From: Phytophthora hibernalis
Lineage: Eukaryota > Oomycota > Peronosporomycetes > Peronosporales > Peronosporaceae
Direction: 5' to 3'
Assembly (NCBI GenBank): GCA_012656075.1
Contig: JAAKBF010000260.1
Coordinates: 62,001 to 126,000, forward strand
Length of the DNA: 64,000 nt
The translations under genes and the position numbers were made by a program. Numbering within the stretch: the stretch's first letter is position 1; each line of letters starts with the position of its first letter. Shown here one piece after another: positions 32,921-44,627 of the stretch. The notes beneath the pieces were generated by a model. That model had not been told where the DNA came from, did no database searches, and worked only from the letters and a program-made list of their open reading frames with translations.

Positions 32921-33082
32921 TGTTAGAACTGCGCCTGATACCCAGGCGTAACTCGCGCGTAACCGCCGTTCGGTCACCGTTTTCGACTACCACTCCTCGG
33001 ATGGTGATCTCGGGATGACACGGATAGCTGCAGAATGTCGTTCTTACTTCTCAATATGCAACGGTATCCTCAGCAACTTACA
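32921..33082 (+). repeat. copia 3' LTR
   Basis: 162-bp long terminal repeat, directly preceded by the purine-rich tract at 32911-32920. Confidence 0.88.
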
Positions 33083-33893
33083 CGTCTCCTCCCGGGTCCA
33101 CCAAGCCGGGTCCCCAATCTCGACATCACCGCTAACAAATTGCAGACAGAGAATATCCAAAGCTATCTCGTCATCAACAATACTACCATTACTTCCCATT
33201 GTCTTGCCAACTGACTTATTCCCATTTAACGAGTATAATCCCCGGCTCGCCGAAGAATTCTCTCGTTAGTATTGTGAGTTCTACTCAAATTGTCCAAAAG
33301 AGGTTTTTCGAACCAACAGCACACCAAATCGTGTCAGTCTCTGTAACAGCATAAGTTTTGAATTGAAAATATGAACTGTGTGTCACACATAGGAAACCTT
33401 CACGAAGTCAGCCAGTCAGTTCTCGACGGCGGCAACATGGTCAAAGAAGCGACGGGATGGGTCATTGATGCAGCATATACCGCATAATCAAGAGAGCGGC
33501 GATTCTGACCCTCCTGCATGTAAGGACGCCCACCATCCGCGTGAAGGACACCATCCTCGACGTCACCAGCCATGTGTGTATCTAAGGCTTCGCGACGACG
33601 TCTGACGTCTGAGCGAAAGACACCAACCTCCACGTCGCCCGCCGTTCGTTTAACGAACCCCATCTCAATATGCATCACTCCGTGCGCGCCAGAATACACG
33701 TGTTTCGTTGAGCCCAGCCAATACAAAGCAGCATCGACTATAACTGGTGATACAAGGCGTTGTCAAACACACGGTTGGGATGTGCGATTCATCGGGCAAG
33801 ATGCTGGAGGTTTTCGCTGCAAATGGAGCCACGTTTGGTGACATCCTCCATTAAAAATCGGGGAAATTCAGCTGCCTGGTTACGAGCCAGGCA
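33083..33893. other. spacer with an unassigned open frame
   Basis: A minus-strand frame at 33726-33400 has a protein-like look (WLGSTKHVYSGAHGVMHIEM) but no recognised domain. Nothing else is supported. Confidence 0.3.
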
Positions 33894-34560
33894 TTGAAAG
33901 AGGGTGATGCTTGGCCACTTGAAAGATCAACAGAGTCAATGTGGAACAAAGTGATGCAATTCAAGGTGAATGCGCGTATCGTTTCGACAACCACGTCTGA
34001 AAAAGCATGTAACCGTTGTGTTGCATCACTGCGTGGCGAAACATCTACCTTGTTGATTTACACGTACGGTCTTGGCATATCAAATGCACGGATCCTCGAT
34101 GAGGTGGCGTGCATCCGACCCGAACAAATCGAACGATCTGGTGCTGCTGCTGAGGCCTCAATCCATGATGTGGTGGAGCGCCTACGTGAATTTTGGGGTT
34201 CAACGTTTAATGCAAGCACGACAGGATGGCGAATGTGGCGAATGAAATCATGCGTAATTTAGAGCGTTCAACATGGGCACTTGCTGTTTTGGACCCACCA
34301 ACCGATGCTGAGTGCTGCTGATGCGCAAGTCGAACGGCACGTTGCAGATCTCACTAAATCAGTAGCTCTGGCGCTTGATTTCGTAAATGCTTTCATTGTA
34401 GACACCGAACAGCTACATCACCTGAGAAGGACGCATTGGCAACGCGCAAGGCGACACTTGGAGGTATTCACTCCGATTTTCCTCTACCACCCCTTTCGGA
34501 TGTGATTGACCCACTGCCAACAATGACGAACCTGGAGGATACAGATACCAAGCGTAGTTC
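33894..34560 (+). pseudogene. oomycete-type unknown protein, C-terminal remnant
   Basis: A plus-strand frame runs 33894-34262 and continues in other phases to about 34560. The reading is coherent: WPLERSTESMWNKVMQFKVN, then GETSTLLIYTYGLGISNARI, followed by LREFWGSTFNAST and, after at least one phase change, ALDFVNAFIVDTEQLHHLR. A stop lies near 34319. I do not recognise a family; it may be the tail of a repeat-associated gene. Confidence 0.35.
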
Positions 34561-34584
34561 TTCAGCGATGAATCTGGTTAGCTT

Positions 34585-35446
34585 TCAAATTAGTGAGTTT
34601 GTCTCGTAAAAAACCTTCTTCCTCGTCTGCATCGATGGTTTGTGGCTTATTGTTCCTCTGTCCTGGTTCATGTCGCTCTCTCTCGACAAGGGGCTAGTCG
34701 GATCGAAATAACCTCGAATTGTCCAGCCAAAATGCTGAAATACGTTTGCCATATTGAACCTGTCGAAACGCGTAATCTTTTCCATCACAAACAGCAACAG
34801 ATCGCTACCGCTAGACTCAACGTAGTACCTTTGAAATGATTTCTTAATGTAACCAAATGAACTTGACGGGGTTAAAAAATGAGCAGTAGGCTGGCAGGAA
34901 AATAGGAACCACTCCAATACTCCGGAGAAAATGGATAATTTCAGGGTCCCGGTGAATTGATGCGCCATCTAAAATCCATACTGAATTTGTGCCAGGATAC
35001 TGGCGAACATTCTCGCGAGTTGAGTACTGCAGCACTCGAAAACCTCTACTCGGTCGAAGGTTCCATCGTAGTTATAGTAGTCAATGATCCCATCGACTCC
35101 CATAAATGTCAGCACTGAAACTCGTGGTTTACGCTGGAAGTCGCCCCGAATTGCAAACTTCTGTCCCTTAAGCGAATATCCGCGTTTGCGGATCATTCCA
35201 CGGTTTATCGAAGGAGACTTCATCGAGAAAGACAACGTTTCGGTAGCACCAGTCGATATGGTTCTGCTCTTCTACAGATCGAAACACGTCATGCTCTTTG
35301 ATATTCATCACTCGCCGTTCGACGAGAAACACGAAGATCCAAGTTTCCGGGTCCACGACGCGCTTGGTGCCCGAAGAATTGGTGCTCAACGGGAAGACAT
35401 TCGTCTGTACGCACGCAGAGAAATACAAGCCGCGAGGCCAAGACAA
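34585..35446 (-). pseudogene. Tc1/IS630-type (DD34E-like) transposase remnant, copy 1
   Basis: Minus-strand pieces align by eye with the transposase at 46-47 kb. The first catalytic D lies in FLDEVSFD, followed by GYSLKGQKFAIRGDFQRKPR; the second D lies in SVWILDGASIH. The third position, a glutamate in the other copy (NTIEYLFG), reads lysine here (NPVKFIW), and the segment ends with YIKKSFQRYYVESS. There are at least three phase changes. It is inactive by both frame and active-site loss. Confidence 0.75.
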
Positions 35447-36600
35447 AAGGAAGCGTCAAGCGGTCACCTCGATAAGAAGACTCTGCAGTGCATGCGCTAC
35501 CGCTACTTACGCATGTGCATGAAAGAAGAAGGGGTAGCACAGTAGCTAAGTGACTGACAGCGGAAAAGAAGAAAGAATTAGCAGCAGCTAAGTGGATGAA
35601 ATCGTTCATGTTGCATCTAACTATATTTGTTGCGTGGTATGCTTGATCTTGGTGAGCCTTGGACATATGAACACTAGGTCCTCTGAGTGAAATGTCTTAA
35701 AAAATAGCGAAGTCCGTGCTTCGTCATCTGCTTCGGACTTTTGCGTTGCCACCATTTACCCATGTCTTACCACACCGGCTATTTGTTATCTTCCGGCCAT
35801 TGTGAATAGTGTATAATACTTTGCGCCGGCTCTCTCGAGTTGGGTGCTCAGTCGGGCGCTACATGGGCGTCAGACGGTCACAACCAGGTATGGTTGGGTG
35901 CTGGTAGGGCACCGTTGGGTGTTAAACATTATCCCGCCCCGTCCCATGTGCTGCAGCAACGGGCGCCAAAATTAAAAGCTGTAATAATCATTTCAATAAC
36001 AGTAATCGACGAGGTCCCAAACGTCGGTCCCAAAAAGAGAGCCAATCATCCGATAGCTTCCAAATCATTTGAACAAAGTATGGGCTGGATTACTGTGTCC
36101 AAAGCGTTGAAAAACCTCAGGTTTTTCTTGGAGCCGCCCATTTGGAGAATCTCACTTTGCGTCCAGCCCGACGAGCAACACGCGTTTCATTGCCGTGCGG
36201 CGCACCCTCCCTCCCCGACCCAGCCGCGCCTCCGACGATTCGTCGCGCCGATCCCGACGACAACGTCCCGCATGCAGCACCAAAACCCGGCAGGGCGAGC
36301 GAAATGCTGCCGGATTCGGTTGCTACGGAGTCGCGTGCTGCTGGTACTTCTGGTACGTCGACGTCCTGCGTGCGTAGGCTGTGTGTTTTATAGCTGTGCT
36401 AACTCCTACGTCGGTTGTCGTTGTGATTTGAGCGCAAGGTGGTCGCGTACGCTCTGTTTTGTGAGCATGTTTTTTGTAATAGGCATTTGTAAGCATAAAT
36501 ACAATCGAGTGTTTCTACGACTCCAAGTCTTTTTGCTTTCATTGGTGGCTGTCTGGCGTGCAACGATCGACAACACCACCGTTCGCTTTGCGTGTGATGA
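35447..36600. other. spacer, no firm gene
   Basis: A long plus-strand frame (35840-36607) is open but low-complexity and Arg/Pro-rich in its middle, and its 3' part overlaps the antisense Crypton-like C-terminus, so I do not call it. No other feature is seen. Confidence 0.35.
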
Positions 36601-38653
36601 ATGCTGAGCAGAGCGCGTCGTGAGCGGGACGGTGGTCGACCTTCAGCTTTCTCCAGCGTTTAAGAAGCGACCCTGCTGTTGTAGACTGATCTTTCCCGTC
36701 GATGTTCCCCAGCGCCGTGTTTGTTTATTTGTCCAGGTCTTCGGCAAGCGTCCACAGTGCCTGCTTCCACAGACGATGCGCGACACCATCTCGATCCACC
36801 GGAGCAGTTTGTACGTCAACCTGTCGGCCTGCTGCTATGGTCATGATGTTCACGCATGCCTTGAGATTAGCACGGACAAATTGTTGTTTCTTCTGTGTTG
36901 CTGTGTGCCACAGCTCCAGTGTGTACCAGTTGTAGAAGCTTCCAGCAAGCGAGTGTGCCTCAACGATGACGTCGCTGGTTGACTGGGCTAGCCGATCAGC
37001 TAATGAGCAACTACATGGTACCGAAGCAGCACTAACACGACTGACTGGCTTGACCTCTTGTAGCGCGACGAGCTTGTGAAGGGTGCGCTGCATAGTTGCG
37101 ATGGATGACAGCATCTGCGTGACGGCAGCCACAAGCACAGTGGTGTCACCGCTGTTGCGATCCCCAAGCTGCGCGAAGTTATCAGTCTCCCATGCCGAGC
37201 GAAGCTGCTGACCCCAGCCGATGCACGTTTGCAGCGACAGTCGGGACCCCAATGCTGAATTGGTTGTGTCAAGGGCTTCGTGGAAGCGGTACACGTAGTG
37301 CGACGTGAAGCCTGTCGCCGTCTGCTCTGTGGTGACTGCAGCTGTGACTTCTTCGAGGTGGATCAGCAGGGATGCTAGTGCAGCATCCAATACCATTGTG
37401 TCGACGTTGAGACTCGTATCAGTGAAGCCACTCGCGTTCTTGAAGAGCTGCCCGCGAAGGGTGAGCAGCTGAGCATACTCAAGTCCGGTGAGCACCTCCC
37501 GCACCGTGGCGTGGTGCAAGGCAGATGCGGGTCTCTGTACCCGTCTAAACCTTTGCCGACGCTTTGGTCTTCGCGTGTGGTAGTGCCGACGTACGCGAAC
37601 GCTTTCGTGAGAGAGTCGCACCACGCGTCGAGATCCACTGGATCGCAAGTTGCGGCGATGCGTTCGCGTACGCCGCCGATCCACGACGCAAGGAGTGGCT
37701 GCTTAGGCCAGCGGTCAGGCCAGACTATAGCGGGGCGGAAGCTCGAGACAGCCGCTCGGAGACTATGGTAATAACGTCGTTAATATACTTGGATACATTT
37801 GGTCTTCCTCTGACGCGCTTCGTGGGTGGCTCGGTCTTCCCCTCAACCTTTTCGTCCAGCTTCTCCCAGAACAGGATAGCTTCCTCTTGGCTGTATGTCT
37901 TCTCACCCGGCAAATCGGACGCTGCTGCATGAGGCACGAGCGGAAATACAAAACTGGAAGGCTCCGACGCACCGACGAAGAGCATTCCTAATCCGTGCAG
38001 CATACATTGCTCCCAATGTGTCGCGGCCTTGTAGATAGAAATGCCTTGCACTACAGACGTCTAGATCCTTGCCACATGGAGAAAGAGCTCGCCCGACGCC
38101 GACATCGAAAGCTAGCAAAGCAAGTATCGATAGCTCGTCCAAACGTATGCCACATTAACGTTAGTACAGCAGCATCGTGCAGACTCTTGTAGCTAGACCC
38201 AACGCCCTTGATCGCCGTTTCTCGCACCAGCACACGCAAGTCGCCGAGCGTGCAGCCTGGAGCTTCTCCAGTCTGCACGCCCGCAAGCAAATTTCGCTCC
38301 TCGATGGATGAGGCCATTTTGTCGCAAATTTTTGCAATTCGCTTGCTGTCGGATAGGTGCTGAGGATACCGCTCCCGTTAACGACTTGTGACATATAGCC
38401 GACAGCGGTGGTCTTAGCAAGGCAGCTTCCTCGAGCACTTGACTTAGTTTCCAGGAAAATTGAAAAAGCAGTTAGCAGCGAGTAAAAGTTTGACTAGGGA
38501 TAGCACTAGGATCAGCCAGCGCTTCGGCTATGCTAGCAATAGAGTCCTCATTCATGTTACCCAGAGCTAAGAATTCACTGAAGTACTTCAGCGCTGCTGC
38601 CTCCTGCCCTGCCGTCCCCTGCGGGATGTCAGGCCCCTCGCCGCGCGCTGCAT
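36600..38653 (-). pseudogene. Crypton-like tyrosine recombinase remnant
   Basis: Starting from the ATG at 38653 the pieces are: an N-terminal helical segment (ALKYFSEFLALGNMNEDSIA), YMSQVVNGSGILSTYPTASE, then VLTLMWHTFGRAIDTCFASF, which resembles the first catalytic arginine region. VARIKT-type sequence, ISIYKAATHWEQCMLHGLGM, a basic KRVRGRPNVSKYI segment, an RRGSAAYANASPQ segment (second H-x-x-R box) and LTKAFAYVGTTTREDQSVGK (tyrosine region) follow. After that comes a long helical C-terminal region that stays open from 37684 to 36725. This layout matches oomycete Crypton-type YR proteins. There are at least four phase changes and stops. Confidence 0.6.
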
Positions 38654-39579
38654 CTTTTCAATGATAGTGTATCGAGCTCAACCACCAACAGTAACGATGA
38701 AATTTGCATTGGGGATTTGTGGACTTTAACGAGTAATGTAATATTTACATTTGAATTTTGTATGTGAGATTATTTGATAACGGCAGTGAATTCCCTAAAT
38801 AATTGGGAAGAGGTTGGGACAATGATGATGTCGGGTATGATTGGCTATAATGTCACATGCTCTTGCACTGATTGGTTAGATATCATTATGGACTGCCGCC
38901 CGAAAAATCAAGTTGGGAGTAAGCTTACTTAATCTGCAATAATATACATTTATTGCAATAATGAATTCTTTCGACGCCTAAATCACTTGATGTTTGTAAG
39001 AACCGGTGGAGATTCAGTCAATTTAGCTTCAATAATTATATATTCAATATCACTTCCACTCAATATACATATTTCCGAACAAAAAATACAGTAATTGAAA
39101 TACCGCAATTATTTTTCCGAGCCCTGTTCGACCTTCTTGTTGGGCGAAAACGCATTGCTATCCGGTTAGCTGGATGGGGACGCTGCTGGCTCTCGCTGTG
39201 ATTGATGTTGCGCAGTTCCGAGTCCGAGAAGCCTCCCACGGCCGCTCTCTGTCCATTATTGGTCGCCAACTCTGACAGCAGCAACAACTTTTTAAGCTTA
39301 ATGTTGTTGTGCTGTGCAAGCTAGTCATTTCGCTTGTATTTGAATTTAATTAAAGCTGTGATCGACAACGTTATGCATACCATCGTGAAGCAAGGTCCCG
39401 GAATGCCCACGGGATGAAATCGAATTGAGTAAATAAAATACGAAATTTCAGAGTGTGGCTTGAATTCATAGGTTTCCTCAAAGTTTCGACTGACGAAATT
39501 ACTTCTGCCTTATGAACTCTTGGTTCAAAGTATCGAAAGCAATTTAGTAGTCAAACGCTACGATCGCTTTCAGGACCGG
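38654..39579. other. AT-rich spacer, no gene seen
   Basis: No gene is supported. From about 39465 onward the sequence matches the 3' flank of the family A copy at 14.5 kb (compare 14470-14585), so the duplicated block begins here. Confidence 0.55.
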
Positions 39580-40786
39580 CTAACGCTGGGAGTTTCTTCG
39601 AATGAAGTCATTGAGATACTTCCTATAGATCAGCCTTTCCGCGCTATCTGACGCTGCTCCCTTCACATTCAGCCACTTGTGCACGTTTCTCGGGTCCGTT
39701 TTCGTAATCAGCCATTTGTTCAGCTGCTCACCCTGCAACTTCGTGGCAAGACTCTTCGTATCGGCGACACCCTTCGCATCAACGATGATCTTTGCTACAA
39801 TGTTGTCGCCGTAGTAAGAGGTCAACGTTGAAATGACAGATTTTTCGTTTCCGGGGTTCTTCGCGTTCAAATCGTCCACGTACTTGATCCATGTTCTGAA
39901 CAGTGGATTGGTGAATAGCTTCTCCTCTGCATTATTAAGCATCAGCAGTCCGAAAACATCGTATGAAGGCTTTCCATTCGCCTGCCAAACCTGGATCAGC
40001 TTAGCTTGTAACTTGGTAGCAAATTCTTCATTCCTGGGGGCCCGTTTCGCCAGAATCAGCATCGCTGATATACCTCTGTCGCCGTAATGAGCAGTCAAGG
40101 TCGGAAAAATCGATACCATTTTCGCGGGATTCTTCGCATTTAAATCGTCCACGTACTTGACCCACATGCTAAACTCCGGGGTATCCATAAGTAACTTAAG
40201 TGGCTTCTTGAGCATCAGCAGCTCAAAAACATCGTCTGCGGATTTTCCATTCGCCAGCCAACTTTGTACCTGCTCAGCTTGTAACTTGATTGCAATCTTC
40301 TCCGTCGCGGGAGTCTGTTTCGCCGCAATAAGTATCTGCGACAGAGCATCGTCGCCGTATTGAGCAGTCAAGGTCGGGATCGCCGAAAAAGCCTTCCCGG
40401 ATTCTTGGCATTTAGTTCGTCTACATACCCGACCCACCTCGTGAACTTTGGATTGTCCAACAACTTATCCCCGCCTTCGTCAGTTGAAACCTCGCAAAAG
40501 CATCGCTCGGAGATTTTTGCTTCTTGACCCAACGCTGCAAAGTCTTTTCCGAGATTTTCGACGATGTCAACACGGTTTTGACCTTCTCCAAATTCGAGAC
40601 GGATATGCCTGTCCTCTCTTCTTCAGCGCCCTTCTCCCTGTTGTTAACCCTCAGCAGACTCTGCGGGGTAAATCGCTTCTGGCTCTCAGTGACCAAACCA
40701 GCCATTTTCAAGTTTCCTGTGGTGGTAGTGGCATCCACGAGTGCAAGCAGGGCTGCAAATGCCAGCAGAACGAAGTAAAGATGCAT
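39580..40786 (-). pseudogene. RxLR-like effector, family A copy 2 (two frameshifts)
   Basis: The ATG at 40786 begins a signal peptide (MHLYFVLLAFAALLALVDA). The host-targeting region reads QSLLR rather than RxLR, followed by EEER. Four WY modules follow (RWVKKQKSPSDAFARFQL, SWLANGKSADDVFELLML, VWQANGKPSYDVFGLLML, KWLITKTDPRNVHKWL), ending YRKYLNDF near the stop at 39580. Frame changes occur at the C run 40469-40472 and at TT 40394-40395, each equal to one missing base; with these the span fits about 402 residues. It could be an intact effector with a degenerate RxLR. Confidence 0.83.
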
Positions 40787-40827
40787 ATCTTGCACTTCCA
40801 ACACGGTATGGGGCTTGAGAACTACAA

Positions 40828-40844
40828 GACGAATTTCGAAGTGA
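40828..40844 (-). promoter_or_regulatory. Inr/FPR core promoter of family A copy 2
   Basis: The minus strand reads TCACTTCGAAATTCGTC about 42 bp upstream of the ATG, a close match to the oomycete Inr/FPR consensus. The same position in copy 1 (about 15226) has decayed. Confidence 0.6.
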
Positions 40845-41169
40845 AGCAGGCTGGAAAAGCAACCGACGAATTCCAGATTTGGGACACGATACCCAAATGA
40901 TCGTAATCTTGCTACAGCATAATACACGTACTATTATAATATGTATTAATATTAATACATGTACTGTTCGTGTCGTAAGAATCTTGCTCTTTGCGATTGT
41001 AATTGTGCTACATGTATGCACGGTGAAGTGAGGGGCGAAAGGTCTGGCTGGATTTCTACGATATAGAAGTGCCCACTTACACTGGTACGAACAAGAGTTG
41101 GGAGGTTGAGAGCTGTGCACGCGGATTCCAAGCCAAAGCACGTCGATACTATATGGAACTGACTAGTGG

Positions 41170-41335
41170 TACAAAACAACACATCCCCGGGATAAAGGGG
41201 TGAAAGCAACTCGCTCGGCAGGCCGAAACAACGCCTGCGGTTTAAAGATCCGTGTGCGCAGCACGCGGGCTTAAACCCAGGACCAAGCAGGGTCACACCT
41301 AGCTCGGCTTAGGGTTGTGTCACCGCTCTCAGGGT
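41170..41335 (-). repeat. candidate tRNA-derived SINE-like sequence
   Basis: On the minus strand AAGCCGAGCTAGG resembles an RNA polymerase III A box, and about 30 bases later GGGTTTAAGCCC resembles a B box. The spacing is right for a tRNA-like promoter, but the sequence does not fold as a canonical tRNA in my reading. I did not find a second copy in the window. Confidence 0.25.
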
Positions 41336-41701
41336 TTTCAATGGTGAGGCTCGGGTGTAGTTTTCCTGTCGGCATCTCCGACTTTCATGATTTGAAGCAA
41401 GATGACATCCGTCCTCCAGGCGACTTCAAAGTTTACACGATGTAGAAAAAGACTCTAAATCATTCATAACCTCCACAAATATGAAGTTTCAGTAGACTCG
41501 TTTTGTACCACTAGCACGAGCCATACTATATATCAACTTGATGGTTACTTCAACGCATACTGTACTAGCGGCAAAGTAAATATTCCCGTTTGAGGCTAAC
41601 CGCTTTGTTGCTCATAAATATACATGTAAAGTTTAACAAACATTCGACAAATGGTTTACAAGCGTCGTGAATATACGGTCGTTAGCAACTGCGTGAACGA
41701 C

Positions 41702-41950
41702 TCAGGTCGTGATCTCGGAACATTTCCCTTAATGTGTAGGAGTTTGGCAATACCAATTGGTTGGTTGTCTGCGAAAATGAGCCGCTTGAACATCTCAGTC
41801 TCCAACTTGTTCGCGTCTTCGGATTCTTTTGTGCCACTTAAATCACCTTTGACAGATCCTCGTCCTCGTAGACCGACGTTAATATGGTCCGAGTGATATT
41901 CTTGTCGGGGAAGCTTTGTTGAAATCGTCCATGAACTTCTCCAAATCGCT
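41702..41950 (-). pseudogene. C-terminal fragment of a family B WY effector
   Basis: This matches 16010-16370, the 3' end of the long family B gene, with the same stop position (TGA here, TAA there). Similarity ends near 41950, so the rest of the gene is missing. It keeps a single copy of the 38-bp unit duplicated in the other gene. Order and orientation relative to family A are conserved, which shows one duplicated block. Confidence 0.8.
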
Positions 41951-42511
41951 GACAATTATTTTAGTTCAGTGGCAACAATATATCCTCAATGCAAAACGAA
42001 ACGAATGTGCTGACACAGCCGCTCAATTTCACAGTCTCGACTTTAACCGCTTCCTAACTTTGGTTCCTGAGCTTGTGAGCGTTCACACGTACCCTGCGAG
42101 CTCATAACAACGTTACCACCTATTTTGTGGAACATGTATCGCCGGTAACGATGGCATTAGTATATTAGTAATCATATAGTAGTCGTAATACTAATTTCAT
42201 AAAAGAGAACTGTACATGTAGCGTTGCAGTAGCGTATTGGAGGCTGGGACAGTAACTCGTAGTAGCTGGGATGGAGCTTTATACACGGAGCGATCTTGAG
42301 GTGACATTTATGCAGGCTGGAGCAAACATGACTATGATTCAAAGCCGAGGGCGTGTTTGACAGAAAGCTACCTCTACATAAAGGCTCACCTTCTTGATTG
42401 TGCATACAGTGCGATGCTGCGTGATGACGCGATTTTTATCACAACATAAACAACATACCGGTACCTGTAAGACCTATCCATATGCTGTGCACTGCCAATT
42501 CCCTCAGCAAT

Positions 42512-42546
42512 AGTTTTATATTTCAGTTCTTAATTTGCCTCGCCTC
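42512..42546 (+). promoter_or_regulatory. core promoter of family C copy 2
   Basis: AGTTTTATATTTCAGTTCTT continues into AATTTGCC. It is the same element as at 59052-59089 and 7914-7942 and fits the Inr/FPR pattern, about 22 bp before the ATG. Confidence 0.6.
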
Positions 42547-42567
42547 AGAACGAGCGCCAAGTACACC

Positions 42568-43505
42568 ATGCGTTTTCACTGGATCGTGGTTTTGGCCCTT
42601 GCCACATGCGTCAATTTGTCCTCCGCGTCAACTCAAAAATACCAAACTGTGGTTCATGCGCTCGAGGCTGACCAAAACGAGTTTCCCATCAAGCGGTTGC
42701 TGAGGGCTGATAGTGCGTACGATGGAAATGACGAAGAAAGAGCGATCAGCGTCTCTAGCCTTGACACCGTGGCCAGCGGGGTTATGTCGAAGGCATCAAA
42801 GCTCAAGGAGAACGCCAAAATCGCATGGTGGCTATCTAAGAGAAAGTCCGCGCCTCAGGTTTTCGACCTCTTGAAGATCGACGACACAATCGCTGACGTG
42901 CTGAAGAACCCGAAGATGAAAAGTATATATCCCTGTACAACAAGAACAACCCGAACAACCAAGTGTCGATGGTTAACGTACTCTCTCTTCGTTATGACGG
43001 AGAGGCAGTCGTGGCTAGGATGCTCGTGACGGCGAAAAACTCGGAAGCTACGAGGAGCCTGGCCACAAAGTTACAGGAAGAACAAATTATGGGCTGGCTG
43101 AAATCTGGGATGTCTTCAGACGATGTTTTCCGAATCCTAAAGCTTAACAACATAGACGCCTACCCTCTTGAGAGCCGAGGCGTGACAGTATGGCTGAACT
43201 ACGCGTCCGAGCTCAGTCGGCTGAATCCTGGAAAGGAAACGACTATGCTGCAAACCTTTTCGAGGTTCTACGGTGGAGATCAAGGTGTGGCAAGGTTGCT
43301 TTATGAATCCAAGGTTATGTATGGTTCCGAGGCCATGTCGAAGAAGTTGGAGACGGCACTGTTCATGAAGTGGGCTAAGGAAGGACTTACGCAGAGTCAA
43401 GTGATGAAGAATGTGCTCAAGCTGGATGACAGCATTTGGTTTCGAACTATATTCGCGCCAATACTCGAGCGCTACCAGGCATTCTACAAGAAGAAACTCG
43501 ACTAG
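42568..43505 (+). pseudogene. RxLR-EER effector, family C copy 2 (deletion frameshift)
   Basis: The start at 42568 gives a signal peptide (MRFHWIVVLALATCVNLSSA), then RLLR and DEER, then the first WY module (WWLSKRKSAPQVFDLLKIDD). At about 42919 roughly ten bases are missing relative to copies 1 and 3 (between KNPKMK and KYIS), which shifts the frame; the remaining modules (GWLKSGMSSDDVFRILKLN, KWAKEGLTQSQVMKNVL) continue in the new phase to the stop at 43505. The lesion is not a homopolymer, so this looks like a true pseudogene. As read, the protein would stop after about 154 residues and keep only one WY module. Confidence 0.83.
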
Positions 43506-44627
43506 ATATACCATGGAATGTGGTGGGATAAGATGAACGACGTATCTCCTGTGATATTCCTTGCAAAACGTAGTTTAAACATGTTTATCGTCAAGGCTTG
43601 TTGGTCGCACCTTCCAAGCCTACAAAGAGAACAAATGTTGTTGTATACTACTATCCGGATATAACACTAAAGTCTTGGTTCGAATATTTTTTCTTTTAGG
43701 TGTGTTTTGATTGGTTGAAACTGATTATTGCATAATCCTTTTGGAAATATCAAATATTCGAATATATTCGCCAAGTTGTAGATATCAATATTCGATTTCA
43801 AATGAAAATATTATATGTATATTCTAAATATCATCCATCAGACTGGATATCATTTTGAATATATTCGCATCCGTTGTTTGTTTTGTCATAAGGATCCATG
43901 GTACCGTACAATGCATTTTAAAGTACGACGTGTTATGATTGGCTCAGATTCATTTTTCAAATCGCTACATCCAAATGGATGGCAGGAGGTTGGCGACACC
44001 TCTGGCGCTTAGCGCCGCAGCACACATGAAATCCATGGCCAAAGAGAGTGTAGTATGCAAAGCGCTAGAAGGTTATCAATCAGTCTCTCTCGCAAGACCT
44101 GGTAGATCTGTTTTAGAGTGGTGGAAGACCGACACAAGAACGTTGCATCCTGTCATCACACCTTCAGAGCGCGGCGACGTGGGAGACTTGTTGACTACAG
44201 TAATGTTCCGATTAGGTACAACGCATATCGTTTTGTCGGACTAATACAGCAACCCTAACCACAAACGCATTTGGGTAGGTCCCTTATGACAAGGAAATGC
44301 CGGTAGTATCATTATGTCAGCCGGAGTGGGGCTAATGGTAAACTCAAAATGGGGGCTGCTACATATCGCGTCTTGTGATTGGTAGAAACTGTTTTCCCCT
44401 TAAGTGACCCCTTATGACAAGGAAATGTCGGTAATCCATCTTTTAGAGTTATCGATATAATCGCCTTCAAAGACATTATTGATCTGCTGCAGAAGGTTAT
44501 ATTCAAAATGATTTTGTCGTTTCCGCCAAAATTGTAGAACCTGGAGGGAAATGAGGAGTTCTCCGAATCGATTGCAACCAGGTTTTGACCATTCAGAGGT
44601 AGCGTACGTCTGAACACGCACTTCACT
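43506..44627. other. spacer with a 25-bp direct repeat
   Basis: No gene is supported. The motif CCCTTATGACAAGGAAATG plus CGGTA occurs at 44281-44306 and again at 44409-44433 with one mismatch, about 128 bp apart and just upstream of the next gene. Confidence 0.5.

Larger units (their letters stand above)
29390..33082 (+). mobile_element. Ty1/copia-type LTR retrotransposon, degenerate
   Basis: The 5' LTR 29390-29565 and 3' LTR 32921-33082 both start TGTT(T/A)GAACTGCGCCTGATA and end CAGCAACTTACA, differing by point changes and small indels. A purine tract (CGAGGAGGAG) lies directly before the 3' LTR and a short putative primer-binding region follows the 5' LTR. Flanking pentamers CGACT and CGTCT could be a decayed target duplication. 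The order protease, integrase, reverse transcriptase is that of copia. The internal part is only about 3.35 kb because most of reverse transcriptase and RNase H is deleted. Confidence 0.9.

Noticed and set aside
29570..33082. RIP-like C-to-T mutation as the cause of stops in the Copia element
   Set aside because: Several stops would need changes other than C-to-T or G-to-A (for example K or E codons to TAG), and RIP is a fungal process not established in oomycetes.
35840..36607. 255-codon plus-strand open frame
   Set aside because: It is rich in Arg/Pro, has no domain, and its end overlaps the antisense Crypton-like coding remnant; no promoter or paralogue supports it.
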